From Hymenobacter mucosus (GTDB lineage Bacteria; Bacteroidota; Bacteroidia; Cytophagales; Hymenobacteraceae): 64,000 bases of DNA. Location of the stretch: contig NZ_FZNS01000014.1 of assembly GCF_900188255.1 (NCBI RefSeq), forward strand, positions 1-64,000, written 5' to 3'. The notes beneath the pieces were generated by a model that saw only the letters and a list, made by a program, of their open reading frames with translations, was not told where the DNA came from and did no database searches. The position numbers were made by a program, and so were the translations under genes. Below, in pieces: positions 17,725 to 27,104 of this stretch (positions are counted from its first letter, which is position 1; each line of letters opens with the position of its first letter).

Positions 17725-20451
17725 TCAACCGTTTCGTAGAATAGGCTGCGTGAGTTGCAACAGCAATAGGCACAGATCGTCTTCCGCAAATGGCTTGGTC
17801 ACGCACCCGTTCATGCCGGCCGCCAAGTACGTAGCTTGGTCTGCCTCAAACGCGTTGGCCGTTAAGGCAATAATGGGCATAGTGGTGCGGGTTGGGTTTG
17901 GTAGCTGACGGAAAGCCCGGGTTACTTCCAGCCCGCTCATGCCGGGCATTTGAATATCGAGTACCGCCGCGTCGTAGGGCTGCGCCTCAAGCGCAGCCAG
18001 TGCTGCTACTCCACTGTCCACCACATCAACGACTACGCCCCGCTGCTCCAAAATCACCCGGGTAATCCATTGGTTGATTAGGTTGTCTTCGGCCAGCAAC
18101 ACCCGCAGGCCCCGTAAGGCCGCGTAGCTTGCCTTCGGCGGTTCGGCTGGTACGAGGGTCGTGGTGTCCTCACTCCGCGGTAGCGTCAGCACAAAGAAAA
18201 AAGTGGAGCCTTCGTGCAAGGTGCTACTTAGCCGTAGCACGCCCCCCATCTGCCGCACTAGTTGGTCGCTGATGGCCAGCCCCAGGCCCGTTCCGCCCAA
18301 ACCGGACGACGAGACCGCGCTACCTTGGCTGAAGGCCTCGAAGATACCTTCCTGTTCCTCGGGGGCAATGCCAATACCCGTATCCTGCACCCAGAAGCGT
18401 ACGGTCACGTCATCCAGGGTTTGGTTGACCAGCGTGGCACCCAGGTGAATGCTACCCTGCTCCGTAAACTTAAGGGCGTTGCCCAGCAGATTGAGCAGTA
18501 CTTGGTGGAGGCGGGCCGCGTCGCCGAGCACTGCGAGCCCCTGGAGCGCATCTGCCGCCACGGTTACGGGGAGGCCTTTTAGCGTGGCTAGGGCGCCTAC
18601 CGTCTGCTGGGCACCTTGCAGGGTACTTAGCACATCGAATGGGGCCTGAACCAAGGGCTGAGGCCGGGAGGTGATTTTAGTTAAATCAAGTACGTCGTTG
18701 ATCAGCATCAACAGCTGATGACCAGCTTGCTGCATCGTGGTCAGGTAGTCTTGCTGCTGGGTAGTAAGCGGTGTTTTTTCCAGTAGCAGCGCCATACCCA
18801 ACACCCCGTTCAAGGGCGTTCGGATTTCGTGACTCATGCGCGAGAGAAACATTTCCTTGGCCTGGGCATTTTCTTCGGCCTGCTGCTTGGCGTGCTGGGC
18901 CTCCTGCTCAGCCACTACCCGCGCCGTAATGTCGGTGTGCAGCGTTAGTACCTCCAGCCGGCCGTCTGCTCGTTGTAGGGGGCGTTTGTCGGTTTGGAAG
19001 TAGCGCACCTGTCCTTCCTCGGTTGTAAGCGAAATTTCACGACGAAGGATTTGCTTGGTTTCGAGCACCTGCCGGTTCCAGGCGCAGAACTGATCATAGT
19101 CGCGCTGGTGGTCGGTTCGTTGAGGTCGGTTGAAGCCCCGGCTCTGGAAGAAGTCTCGAAAAGCTACGTTGGCAAACACTACTTCGTTGGTAGAGCTTAT
19201 CACGCAGAGCATGTTAGGTATCGTGTCTACGATCTGCTGGATGAAATGCTGGTGTTCCTGCAAGGTCATTTCAGCCTGCTGCCGCTCGGTAATATCAATG
19301 CCTAGGCTTAGCACCATGCGTAGCGTGCCATTGGGGGCGAACAAGGGACGGAAGCGCCGTAGGTGATACCGCTCCCCCAACTGGGGGTCCCACAAGGTTT
19401 CCTCCCACGTAACCTCCTGCCGCTCCCGCAAGGCTTGTTCAAACAGCACCTGGCGGCGCTCTGCCATAGCGCGGGGCCGCCCCCGCTGGGCGCACGATTC
19501 AAAGTTGTTCTTGCCAATCAGCCAAGCTCGCGTAGCTGCATCGGGTTCCACTACAGCGTTTACGTACAAATAGCGGTGTTCGGCATCGAAGGCTATGACG
19601 CCAGCGGGCGCGTGGGCGAGTATTGTTTCATAGAAGGCCTCCTGCTCACTGAGTTGAAGCTGCGGCCAGCAAACGGCCCGCGCAGTTAGGTACAACGTAA
19701 GGTGCGCCTCTCCCAGCCCGGCCACTGCAGTAGCCTGGTAGGAGTTTCCGGCCAGCGTAGCCTCCTGCGGCTGGCCGGTTTGTAAGGCTTGCTGCCCTAG
19801 GTGTAGCAGGTGCTGCCCATCTACTTGTTGCACCGCGTCGGGACTGGCCACTAGTAGGGAAGCAGCGGCCGGGTTTGCGTAGCATACCTCACCCGCAGCA
19901 GAAAGCTGCATTACAGGTTGTGGATTCTGCTCGAGTAAGCTGGCACGGGCCTGCACTTGGGTCTGGCGCTGGTGGCGCGCGGTAATATCGCGACCCATAA
20001 TCAGGCGTTCCGAGCCTTCTGATTCTAGTACCAGGTAGTCAAGTTCAATTACTCGACCGTCGGCCAAGGCAAACTCCTGGCAGAGTACTGTTTGCTCTGC
20101 TCTGTGAACCGTTTGCAGCCACGTGTGAAAAGTAGCTGGGGTATGAAAAGCCGCCGCAATCCAGTTGATTTCTGCTACCGAAGGCTGGGGGCTGAGAGCG
20201 AATAGGCGCTCCGCAGAAAGGCCCAGTAAGGTGCAGAAAGCTACGTTGAGAGCTTGAGTTTGACCGTCCGTGTCAATCAGCCATCCTCCCGTGGGCAGCT
20301 GTTGCAGGAAGGCCACCGCAAGGGGACGATTAGCGGAATGTGCTGCCTGCTGCAAGGCAGTAATCTGAACTTGGGCGGCAGCCAGGGCGAGCTGGCACTG
20401 CGCCAGTTGATCCGCTAGACTAGCCGTTCCATCTAAGGGGGAAGAGGACAT
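17725..20451 (-). CDS. PAS hybrid histidine kinase with C-terminal receiver
   Basis: About 908 residues from ATG 20451 (MSSSPLDG). An upstream in-frame start at 20517 would add 22 residues. After a short coiled coil there are several PAS regions, one carrying RLIMGRDITARHQRQ and another ending in LSLGIDITERQQAE. The kinase core follows with FLSRMSHEIRTPLNGVLGM (His542 in this numbering), then HATPase (LLNLLGNALKFTE, DTGIGIAPEE, GLGLAIS), and a C-terminal receiver (VLLAEDNLINQ, AAVLDIQMPGMSG with Asp832, and TKPF). There is no HPt or output domain, so the phosphoryl acceptor must be elsewhere. The next kinase gene starts 200 bp downstream on the same strand, so the two may act together. Confidence 0.88.
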   Translation of the reverse strand: MSSSPLDGTASLADQLAQCQLALAAAQVQITALQQAAHSANRPLAVAFLQQLPTGGWLIDTDGQTQALNVAFCTLLGLSAERLFALSPQPSVAEINWIAAAFHTPATFHTWLQTVHRAEQTVLCQEFALADGRVIELDYLVLESEGSERLIMGRDITARHQRQTQVQARASLLEQNPQPVMQLSAAGEVCYANPAAASLLVASPDAVQQVDGQHLLHLGQQALQTGQPQEATLAGNSYQATAVAGLGEAHLTLYLTARAVCWPQLQLSEQEAFYETILAHAPAGVIAFDAEHRYLYVNAVVEPDAATRAWLIGKNNFESCAQRGRPRAMAERRQVLFEQALRERQEVTWEETLWDPQLGERYHLRRFRPLFAPNGTLRMVLSLGIDITERQQAEMTLQEHQHFIQQIVDTIPNMLCVISSTNEVVFANVAFRDFFQSRGFNRPQRTDHQRDYDQFCAWNRQVLETKQILRREISLTTEEGQVRYFQTDKRPLQRADGRLEVLTLHTDITARVVAEQEAQHAKQQAEENAQAKEMFLSRMSHEIRTPLNGVLGMALLLEKTPLTTQQQDYLTTMQQAGHQLLMLINDVLDLTKITSRPQPLVQAPFDVLSTLQGAQQTVGALATLKGLPVTVAADALQGLAVLGDAARLHQVLLNLLGNALKFTEQGSIHLGATLVNQTLDDVTVRFWVQDTGIGIAPEEQEGIFEAFSQGSAVSSSGLGGTGLGLAISDQLVRQMGGVLRLSSTLHEGSTFFFVLTLPRSEDTTTLVPAEPPKASYAALRGLRVLLAEDNLINQWITRVILEQRGVVVDVVDSGVAALAALEAQPYDAAVLDIQMPGMSGLEVTRAFRQLPNPTRTTMPIIALTANAFEADQATYLAAGMNGCVTKPFAEDDLCLLLLQLTQPILRNG

Positions 20452-21080
20452 ATTAGCAGAGATAATAGGTATTCGTAAGCAAAGTAGAAGATAACGAAGG
20501 AGTGCTGCCCTACGCAACAGGTGCCGGGCAGAACTGTCGGTAGTATTTCAGTAACACGTACGGAATAACTAGGCAAAGTACACTTTTTCGGAAGGGGGTG
20601 CCTACACCCACCTGCTTGCATCTTTGCGTACTGCTTTAGCTGCTGATAAGTTTGCTGCTGACAATCAAAAACTTAGTATTCATGTAATGCTCCTGGCTTG
20701 GCATAGAGGGCCGATAAACGTTGCCGATTCTGTTTGCGCTACTTTATCTCAAGGCCACACGGCCGGGGTGAGCGGGCGTTTGAACATGTGCCGCTCAGTA
20801 AGCTGTTCAATAGCAAAGTGAATCTGTTGCCCGCTGAATTTTGCGCGTCTTATGTAATCCGGAGGGTTGCGGCCTATAGCGTGATTAGCAGTTTGGATTC
20901 ACTTTTAGAACGTCTGCAATTACCCGTGTTCCTACGGTGCTGGTAGCGTACGGCTAGTTTTTGATTTGACTGCTTTATTGGCGCCCGATCCAGCAGAAAA
21001 TGCTGGATCGGGCGCTTACCTGTTGCGGTGCCGTAAGGTATTTACTAGCCGGGTTCGACTACCTGAGTAAATCTTACCTT
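20452..21080. other. Intergenic region with a strong hairpin, no gene seen
   Basis: This 630-bp stretch separates the divergent hybrid kinase and siderophore-interacting protein genes. Short frames of 60-70 codons occur on the plus strand, but none shows protein-like features. Promoters for both flanking genes must lie here. Confidence 0.4.
20981..21015 (+). promoter_or_regulatory. 15-bp perfect hairpin upstream of siderophore-interacting protein
   Basis: The arms GCGCCCGATCCAGCA (20981-20995) and its exact complement (21001-21015) flank a GAAAA loop. It ends 65 bp before the ATG of the flavoprotein gene. It has no T-tract. It may be a leader hairpin, a terminator of an unseen upstream transcript, or an operator. 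Confidence 0.5.
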
Positions 21081-21779
21081 ATGAGTCTTCTGACTTCTTT
21101 AGCGCGGCAGGTCACCCAACACGTTACCGTGGCCCGCGCCGAGCGCATTGCTTCCTATGCCTACCGCATTACCCTCACGGGTCCGACTCTCGCCGGTTGG
21201 ACCTACACGCCCGGCCAAACGCTGAACGTCTTTTTCGGGCTAGGTGCCACTGGCGCGGCGGCAAGCCTGCGCAAGCGCACGTATTCAGTGTGGGGGTACG
21301 ACGCTGACCGCCTGGAGTTGGAGCTAGCCATCTGCACATTCTCGGATGGTCCCGGTGCGCGCTGGGCGGCGCAGTGCCGGCCCGGCGACGCGGTCCATTT
21401 CTACGGCCCGGGCGGCAAGTTCCTGCTGAATCCAACCGCCCCCGCGCATGTGTTCCTGGGCGACGTTTCCTGCCTTTCCCACTTCTATGCGCTGCGAAGG
21501 CAAGTGCCGCCTACCGTGCCCGTGCTCAGCGTCATCCACGCCCATCACCACGACGAGGTATTTGCGGACTTGGACGGTACCCGGCCTTTGCACGTGGAAG
21601 CTGCCGATGCGCTTTCTGCCTTGCAGTATCTACAGGCGGCAGAAGTTCAGGGCCTACGGGCCCTGCCGGGGGCGCAGGTGTATTGGGGTGGCTTGGAGGC
21701 GACGTGCATTGCCGGCTATAGATTGCTACAACGTGAGTGGCCTACCCTCACTGTCAAGGCCAAACCCTTCTGGAAATAG
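21081..21779 (+). CDS. Siderophore-interacting protein (FAD-dependent ferric reductase)
   Basis: A 232-residue protein of the siderophore-interacting protein family, which reduces ferric siderophores in the cytoplasm using NAD(P)H and FAD to release iron. Visible parts are the N-terminal FAD-binding barrel (YAYRITLTGP, RKRTYSVWGYD as the flavin-binding R-x-Y-S-type segment, GPGARWAAQCRPGDAVHFYGPGG) and the C-terminal nucleotide-binding half (HVFLGDVSCLSHFYAL, GGLEATCIAGYRLL). I chose ATG 21081 (MSLLTSLARQ). A frame open back to 21000 starts inside the hairpin and is unlikely. It stands alone, with no siderophore receptor beside it. Confidence 0.82.
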   Translation: MSLLTSLARQVTQHVTVARAERIASYAYRITLTGPTLAGWTYTPGQTLNVFFGLGATGAAASLRKRTYSVWGYDADRLELELAICTFSDGPGARWAAQCRPGDAVHFYGPGGKFLLNPTAPAHVFLGDVSCLSHFYALRRQVPPTVPVLSVIHAHHHDEVFADLDGTRPLHVEAADALSALQYLQAAEVQGLRALPGAQVYWGGLEATCIAGYRLLQREWPTLTVKAKPFWK

Positions 21780-21918
21780 CCGTAGTAAAGAGGTCCCGTG
21801 GCGGGCAGACCACGATGACCAGCTAACGATGCTTGTAGCGCCAGGACCCCCGGTGAGTATTTTGTATAAACTAGGCCCGAGGCCAGAATAGTACGGGCTA
21901 GCCATGCCCATGCAGGTT

Positions 21919-22087
21919 CTTCCTACCCGGCGGGTGAGTGAGAACCTAAGGTGAGTCTGAAATTGCCGACCATCTTGGCATTTCTAAACGCACCGTGGAA
22001 AACTAGATTACGACCGCCTTGCCGCATCTGAAGATTTCCTTCAAGAACGATATGGGTTTGCTCTTCCTGCTAGGAAGTCAGTCTTAG
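21919..22087 (+). pseudogene. Remnant of an ECF sigma factor gene (region 4)
   Basis: Translation gives LPTRRVSENLR at about 21919, then in another frame from 21953 SESEIADHLGISKRTVEN, an amber stop at 22004, and ITTALPHLK up to a stop at 22085-22087. This matches the sigma-70 region 4 helix-turn-helix of the ECF sigma factors common in Bacteroidota (LPTRR, then EIADxLGISxxTVEN, then the final helix). The sigma-2 region is absent, one frameshift with a short deletion separates the two parts, and a stop interrupts the helix-turn-helix. The gene is dead. Such sigma factors usually control SusCD loci, so a utilization locus may once have stood here. Confidence 0.65.
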
Positions 22088-22326
22088 TAAAAGTTGAGCG
22101 CATACGGGTACAGTAGTGCTTGTTTTTAGGCGCGTGTAAAGCGCGTTGCTCGGATTAGAAATCGTTAGGTGCTACTAATCCTTTCAAGAACTCTTCTCTC
22201 TACTAGCTGCGTGCTGCTAGGTGGCATCTCTTCGTCTTAACGACCAGGGCTTAAGCACAAATGCCATTAACGCCGCTATTTTCCTAGCCCATTGGATCAC
22301 GAATCCTTTACTCCACAAAGTGTGAC

Positions 22327-24040
22327 CTACCAACTGAGCTGAACTAGGGATACGCCTTGGCGCGGCAACGTGAAGTTCAGTTCAGCCTGTCCGTTCCGGA
22401 GTTTGAGTTGAGTGGGAGGCGCTAGTTGGGCCAACTGGCCGGCTTGCGCTAAGGCAACTTGCTGGCTTTCGGTAACTTGCTGAGGCGACCCCAGCGCCCG
22501 CCAGGCGGTGTAGGCGTTGCTGTGTTGCTCATCAATGCGGTAGTGATGCAGCGTGGCGCGCTTGGCATTGGCAGGTAGGCCGTGCAGAGTCAGGGTCACC
22601 TCGGCGGCCGGGGCGGGCAGGTTGTCGTTGTGGTAGTTCCAGACCAGAATGCTAGCCGAGTGGGCGTCGGCCGAGGCCAAGGCGCTAATGTCGGCCCGTT
22701 GGCTCTGAGCTTGCGCTCGGATGTCGGCAATGGTAAGGGGCGCAGCATTGCGTACGGTTACGCGGGGGCCGCGCATTCGACCCAGCATCCGAAACACGTT
22801 GAGTACGGGCTTGTCTACGCCATGAGTAGCTAAGTCGCGGAAGCCTGCAAACCAAGGCTGGTTTTCAAACTCAAACGACCAACTCACGGCCCCCTCAAGG
22901 TTGATGTGGTGCTGCGCGGCTAGCTCGTAAAGGCGGGCGTAGGCCGCGGCCGTGTAGCTTGAGTACATGGTACCGTTGCGGTAGTCGTTTTCGGGATTTG
23001 TTTGCACGCCGCAGGCAGCACAGCCCTCGGGGTCGTTTTCGCCGATGATGACGGGTAGGTGGCGCAACGTGGGAAAGGAAGCTACAATCTTAAAGCCTTC
23101 TTCCAGGTCGCCAAACTGCGTACCCATATTCATGCGCACATGGCCATCCACGAGCTTGGGGCCACCTTTGGCATGGAAGGAAATAAAATCGAGGCGAGTA
23201 ACCCGTTTTGCCGGTTACGTAGTTCGTACCAGTAACACAGTGCTGTAGGAAACCGCGCAGATAGTCGGCAGCCTTGTTCCAGCCCGGACCCGTCGTTTCG
23301 GGGCCGCCCAGCAGTGCCGCCGGCAGGGCGCGGTGCACGGCTGCCTCGGTATAGTCGTAGAGTTGATTGTATTCCTGCGGGGTGCCTTTCCAGTAGCCAA
23401 TGTTGGGTTCGTTCCAAAGCTCCCAACGCCAGGTTTTTACTTCAGCCTCTCCATAACGGGCCACGCAGTGTCGCACCCATTGGTACACCAACTCGCCCCA
23501 TTTTTGGTAATCTTTGGGCGGATAGGCCCATCCGGTGTAAATAGACTCGTAGGGGTCGCCTGGCTTCCAGTAATGGCGGTAGGGTACGGGACGGGTAGAG
23601 AGGGCCTTAGGCATGAAGCCTAGCTGGGCAATGGGCTTCATACCACGACTGACGAACGCATCAAAGATGCGGTCCACGATTTTCCAGTCGTATAGCGGGC
23701 GGCCCTGGGCATCTTCAGAATAGGCATTGGTAGACCCCCACTTTAGGGCCGCCTCCCCGTTGCCCGTAGTCAGCAGGTTGTGCACCCGTACGTACACGGA
23801 CGTAGGGCTAAGGGCAGCAAGCTCAGTAAGCAGCTTTTGCCCATCGGGCATGTATGAGTAATTCGGCTCGTCGTACCCGAAATAAGCCCACACTGGCGGC
23901 ATGGGCCCGATGGGTTGGGCGAGGTCTACGGCTAAAGCTACCGGCTCAGTGGAGGTGGGTGCTGAGGCTGGCCGTTGAGCTTGGCTGGCAGCGGGTAGAC
24001 CCAACACGCACAGCAAGCCTAGTAAAGGAAGAATACGCAT
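22327..24040 (-). pseudogene. GH39 glycosidase (beta-xylosidase-like), frameshifted
   Basis: The N-terminal part (start ATG 24040, signal peptide MRILPLLGLLCVLGLPAASQAQ) carries the GH39 acid/base motif WRWELWNEPNIGYW. The C-terminal part, in another frame from about 23200, carries RLDFISFHAKGGPKLVDGH, the nucleophile region LPVIIGENDPEGC and the closing beta-sandwich, ending SLVQLSW at 22327. Both halves are otherwise full length. They are separated by a single-base shift beside a GGG run near 23205-23208: removing one G would give continuous TVTRLDFISF. It is either a recent inactivation or a sequencing error. Family activities include beta-xylosidase and alpha-L-iduronidase. The protein would be periplasmic. 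No xylan locus is adjacent. Confidence 0.8.
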
Positions 24041-24214
24041 GGGGTAAGTGAAAAGCAGTAGAAAAGGGACGAGGGGTGAGAGTAGGAAGACTGATTACAG
24101 GCCTATCCATCTGCGGAATGAAACGAGGCGGAAACCAGCTTTCTAGGCGTGATATGTAGCACATGCCACAAAATCAGCCTGTTCAGAAAGAGGGAATAAC
24201 GGTAGGCACGTTCC

Positions 24215-24685
24215 TTACAGCCCTAGTTCCGTCAGTCCGGGATGATCAACGGGCCGCGGCCCTAGCGGCCAGTGAAACTTACGCGCTGCTTCGAGAATAG
24301 CCACATCATTGATGCTGGCCTCACGGCGGCGCATCAAGCCCTGGTCATCAAATTCCCACTGCTCATTGCCGTACGCACGAAACCATTGCCCTTGCGCGTC
24401 GTGATACTCATACTGAAAGCGCACTGCAATCCGGTTTTCGTGCACGCCCCAGACCTCCTTGATGAGACGGTACTCGTGCTCCTGCTCCCATTTACGCGTG
24501 AGGAATGCCACAATGGCCGCCCGGCCCACCAAGAACTCACTACGATTGCGCCAGGAGCTGTCGGGGGTGTACGCCAGGGCAACTCGTTCGGGCATACGGG
24601 AATTCCACGCGTCCTCGGCTAGGCGAGCTTTTTGGCGGGCAGTTTCTATAGTATAAGGAGGTAAGGGCGGACGGACGTCGGACAT
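24215..24685 (-). CDS. DUF1348 / SnoaL-like (NTF2 fold) protein
   Basis: A 156-residue cytoplasmic protein starting MSDVRPPLPPYTIETARQKAR. The whole chain fits the DUF1348 group of NTF2-like proteins: AEDAWNSRMPERVALAYTPDSSWRNRSEFLVGR, then FLTRKWEQEHEYRLIKE, then FQYEYHDAQGQWFRAYGNEQWEFDDQGLMRRREASIND. These are small alpha+beta cone-fold proteins of unknown enzymatic role, often found with oxidoreductases. I prefer ATG 24685 over the TTG nine bases upstream. It diverges from an AraC regulator that may control it together with the nearby dehydrogenase. Confidence 0.8.
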   Translation of the reverse strand: MSDVRPPLPPYTIETARQKARLAEDAWNSRMPERVALAYTPDSSWRNRSEFLVGRAAIVAFLTRKWEQEHEYRLIKEVWGVHENRIAVRFQYEYHDAQGQWFRAYGNEQWEFDDQGLMRRREASINDVAILEAARKFHWPLGPRPVDHPGLTELGL

Positions 24686-25000
24686 GGAAAGCAACGGAGG
24701 TAAAAGGCGGGAAAGGAACGGGAGTTACACAAAAAAACTGACCTGCCATTCCAAACCCTGATCAGCTCCCTCTAAAAACATGCAAAGCCCAGACTACAGC
24801 ATAAACCTATTGCTGCGTAGCTGCAATGAAGCAGGTTTGGGTAGGGAAATCGGATGAGGGCCAGCGTGTGCTTGGCGTAGTGGCAGACGGTTTAGGTGAG
24901 CCATTGAACAAAGCAAATTCGGCCTTTTAAACAAAGTGCCTCGGTTTGGGGTGAACTACTTTTGTTTAAGCAAGCATCCTAACACCCTCGCCCCTTCCCC
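24686..25000. other. Divergent promoter region
   Basis: A 315-bp region between the DUF1348 gene and the AraC-family gene, with no coding sequence. It contains a candidate promoter for the AraC gene at 24957-24964. Confidence 0.4.
24957..24964 (+). promoter_or_regulatory. Candidate -7 box TACTTTTG
   Basis: TACTTTTG fits the Bacteroidota primary sigma factor -7 consensus TAnnTTTG and lies 36 bp before the AraC-family ATG. A good -33 TTG at the right spacing is not evident, so this is only a candidate. Confidence 0.3.
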
Positions 25001-25837
25001 ATGCCCGTTAAGCAAACAAATCCCCATGCGGAGATAGTACTCGTCTGCAACGGCGACCGGCGTTACGGAGGGGAAACAATCTTTGAGGAGAACGTTCTCG
25101 TCAGCGTGCTGGCGGGCGAGTTGAAAGTGGTACAGGCTGACCGCACACGCTACTGCGAGGCGGGCACCACGGTGCTGCTACCCCGCAAGCAGCCCGCAAC
25201 TCTGCTGAAGTATCCTAAAGACGGCGTTGCTTACCAAGCCGTGGTGCTGAAGCTGCCTACGGCCCTCGTGCGAGCTTATTATGCGGCGAATACTCCAGCG
25301 CCAGCGCCGCCAGCTTCATCTGGGTTGCTGCTTTTCCCCAAAAGCCCGTTGCTACAGAGCCTTTTTGCTTCGCTGCTGCCCTACTTGGAGCTGGAATACC
25401 GCTTACCAGAAAAGCTCTTGCAGGTGAAGGTAGCGGAGGTGATGGAGATCTTGCGCAGCCTCAACCCGCAATGCGACGCGGTGCTGGCCGACTTCACTGA
25501 GCCTGGCAAAACCAACTTGGTCGAGTTCATGGAAGCTAACTACATGTTCAACATCTCTTTGGCCAAGTTTAGCTACCTAACCGGCCGCAGCCTGACTACC
25601 TTCAAACGAGACTTCAAAAAAGCGTTTCAGCTAAGCCCTCAGCGTTGGCTCACGCAGAAACGGTTGGCACTAGCTCACTATCAGTTGGCGGAGAAAAAGA
25701 GGAAGCCAGTGGAGTTGTACTTGGAGGTAGGCTTTGAGAATCTGGCGCACTTTTCCTACGCGTTTAAAAAGCAGTTCGGCTACCCCCCAACGGCCCTGGC
25801 TGAGCACACGGCTGACCAGCGGCCGGCCGCTGGCTGA
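25001..25837 (+). CDS. AraC-family transcriptional regulator
   Basis: A 278-residue cytoplasmic regulator. The N-terminal half looks like a cupin-type effector domain (NVLVSVLAGELKVVQADRTRYCEAGTTVLLPRKQPATLL). The C-terminal third is the AraC DNA-binding domain with both helix-turn-helix units: NISLAKFSYLTGRSLTTFKRDFKKAF and PVELYLEVGFENLAHFSYAFKKQFGYPP. It lies between a divergent DUF1348 gene and a short-chain dehydrogenase on its own strand 170 bp downstream. The likely targets are these neighbours. Effector unknown. Confidence 0.88.
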   Translation: MPVKQTNPHAEIVLVCNGDRRYGGETIFEENVLVSVLAGELKVVQADRTRYCEAGTTVLLPRKQPATLLKYPKDGVAYQAVVLKLPTALVRAYYAANTPAPAPPASSGLLLFPKSPLLQSLFASLLPYLELEYRLPEKLLQVKVAEVMEILRSLNPQCDAVLADFTEPGKTNLVEFMEANYMFNISLAKFSYLTGRSLTTFKRDFKKAFQLSPQRWLTQKRLALAHYQLAEKKRKPVELYLEVGFENLAHFSYAFKKQFGYPPTALAEHTADQRPAAG

Positions 25838-26007
25838 GTCTGTGCGTGGCTAATGCCCAGCTAGCGTTCTGGGCTTCTCTTACTCGGTTGTAAGTACGTG
25901 CTCTGGCATCACTAAGTGCCTTAAAGGCCAGGCTATGCCCTTTGTTAAGTGTCCGGCTGAAATGGTTCCGCCGGATTATTACATACGTAATGTCACTAGT
26001 TCACCCC

Positions 26008-26742
26008 ATGAAATCAGCATTGGTCACCGGCGCAAATAAGGGCATTGGCCTGGAAGTCGCCAAACAACTCGCCCAGCACGGCTACTTTGTGTACCTCGGT
26101 AGCCGCTCCCTAGAAAGTGGCGAGGCTGCTGTTAAACAACTAAACGCCGCGGGGCTCACAACCCTTGAAGCCATTCAGTTAGACGTCACCAATCCCGATT
26201 CTATTCGAGCAGCTCGGGCCACCATTGGCGCCAAAACGCCCGTCCTGGATGTGCTCATTAACAACGCCGGTATTTCCGGTGGTCTGACCCAATCGGCCCT
26301 AAGTGCTACCCTGGAGCAGTTCCGGTCGGTGTTCGAAACCAACCTGTTTGGTGTAGCCGGAGTTACGCAGGCATTTATCGACCTGCTCCGCCAGTCGCCG
26401 CAGCCGCGCATTGTCAACGTGAGCAGCGCCATGGCCTCGCTCGCGCTATACGCCGACCTCGCTAATCCCAGTCTAATTTGGCTTTCAGTGTATCAGTCGT
26501 CGAAAACAGCCCTGAATATGTACACCCTCCACTTAGCCCACGAGTTGCGTGACACACCCTTCAAAGTCAATACAGTATGCCCAGGATATACCAAAACAGA
26601 CTTCACGGGCCATCAAGGCACCAGCACGGTTGAGGAGGCTGGACAACGCCTTGTAAAGTATGCGCTCCTTGGCCCGGACGGGCCTACCGGCAAGTATTTT
26701 AGTGAAGAATATTTTCCGGCTCCCGCCACCTGCCCATGGTAA
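26008..26742 (+). CDS. Short-chain dehydrogenase/reductase (carbonyl reductase type)
   Basis: A 244-residue classical SDR oxidoreductase using NAD(P)H. It shows TGANKGIGLEVAKQL as the glycine-rich nucleotide-binding motif, SRS at the end of beta-2 (suggesting NADPH), LDVT, the NNAG motif, SVYQSSKTALN as the catalytic YxxxK, with the preceding Ser in VNVSSAMAS, and PGYTKTDFTG after the active site. The best start is ATG 26008 (MKSALVTGANKG). ATG 25990 is also in frame. Substrate unknown. Under plausible control of the AraC-type regulator encoded immediately upstream. Confidence 0.88.
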   Translation: MKSALVTGANKGIGLEVAKQLAQHGYFVYLGSRSLESGEAAVKQLNAAGLTTLEAIQLDVTNPDSIRAARATIGAKTPVLDVLINNAGISGGLTQSALSATLEQFRSVFETNLFGVAGVTQAFIDLLRQSPQPRIVNVSSAMASLALYADLANPSLIWLSVYQSSKTALNMYTLHLAHELRDTPFKVNTVCPGYTKTDFTGHQGTSTVEEAGQRLVKYALLGPDGPTGKYFSEEYFPAPATCPW

Positions 26743-26782
26743 GCCTATTCTAGGAGCTAGGTAAGCCCTTACCGGTAGGAGC

Positions 26783-27070
26783 TTACGCTATTAGTTTATA
26801 CCCTACACCGCGCACGTTGAGTATCCGCACGCTAGAGTTGTGGCGAGGGTAGTAGCGCAGTGGGTAATGAATACGTTAAGACTGCGGCCCTTGAAAAACT
26901 GTCGTCGCCCCACAGCTCACGCAGCACTACGGTGCGCGTGAGCACCTGGGTCCGGTAGTCTGAATAGACGCTTGAGCAATTCTACCTCCCGGTGGGTAAG
27001 AGCAATAGGCTGCTGTCTGCCATCGGCCAATTGGAAGCGCTGCTCCGGGTAATCAAAGCAGTACTTCCAC
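26783..27070 (-). pseudogene. Decayed OmpR-type response regulator (DNA-binding end)
   Basis: Reading the minus strand across frames gives FDYPEQRFQLADGRQQP, IALTHREVELLK, VLTRTVVLRELWGDDSFF, KGRSLNVFITH and finally RYYPRHNSSVRILNVRGVGYKLIA followed by TAA at 26783-26785. This is the winged-helix DNA-binding domain of an OmpR/PhoB-type regulator. At least three frameshifts separate the pieces and the receiver domain is missing. It lies directly after remnants of a histidine kinase on the same strand, so a whole two-component pair has been lost. Confidence 0.7.
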
Positions 27071-27104
27071 CAGCAAGAATATCGGTATGTTTAACGTGAT
27101 AAAT

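Noticed and set aside
20734..20946. 70-codon plus-strand frame between the hybrid kinase and the flavoprotein gene
   Set aside because: No domain and no conserved features. Overlapping short frames in other phases are equally long.
22283..22348. A tRNA-His-like segment on the minus strand (CCTAGTTCAGCTCAGTTGGTAG, pairing ends, GTG triplet)
   Set aside because: The tRNA-like 5' half is the coding sequence for SLVQLSW and the stop codon of the GH39 gene. D- and T-arms do not pair properly and the length is 66 nt, so the resemblance is chance.
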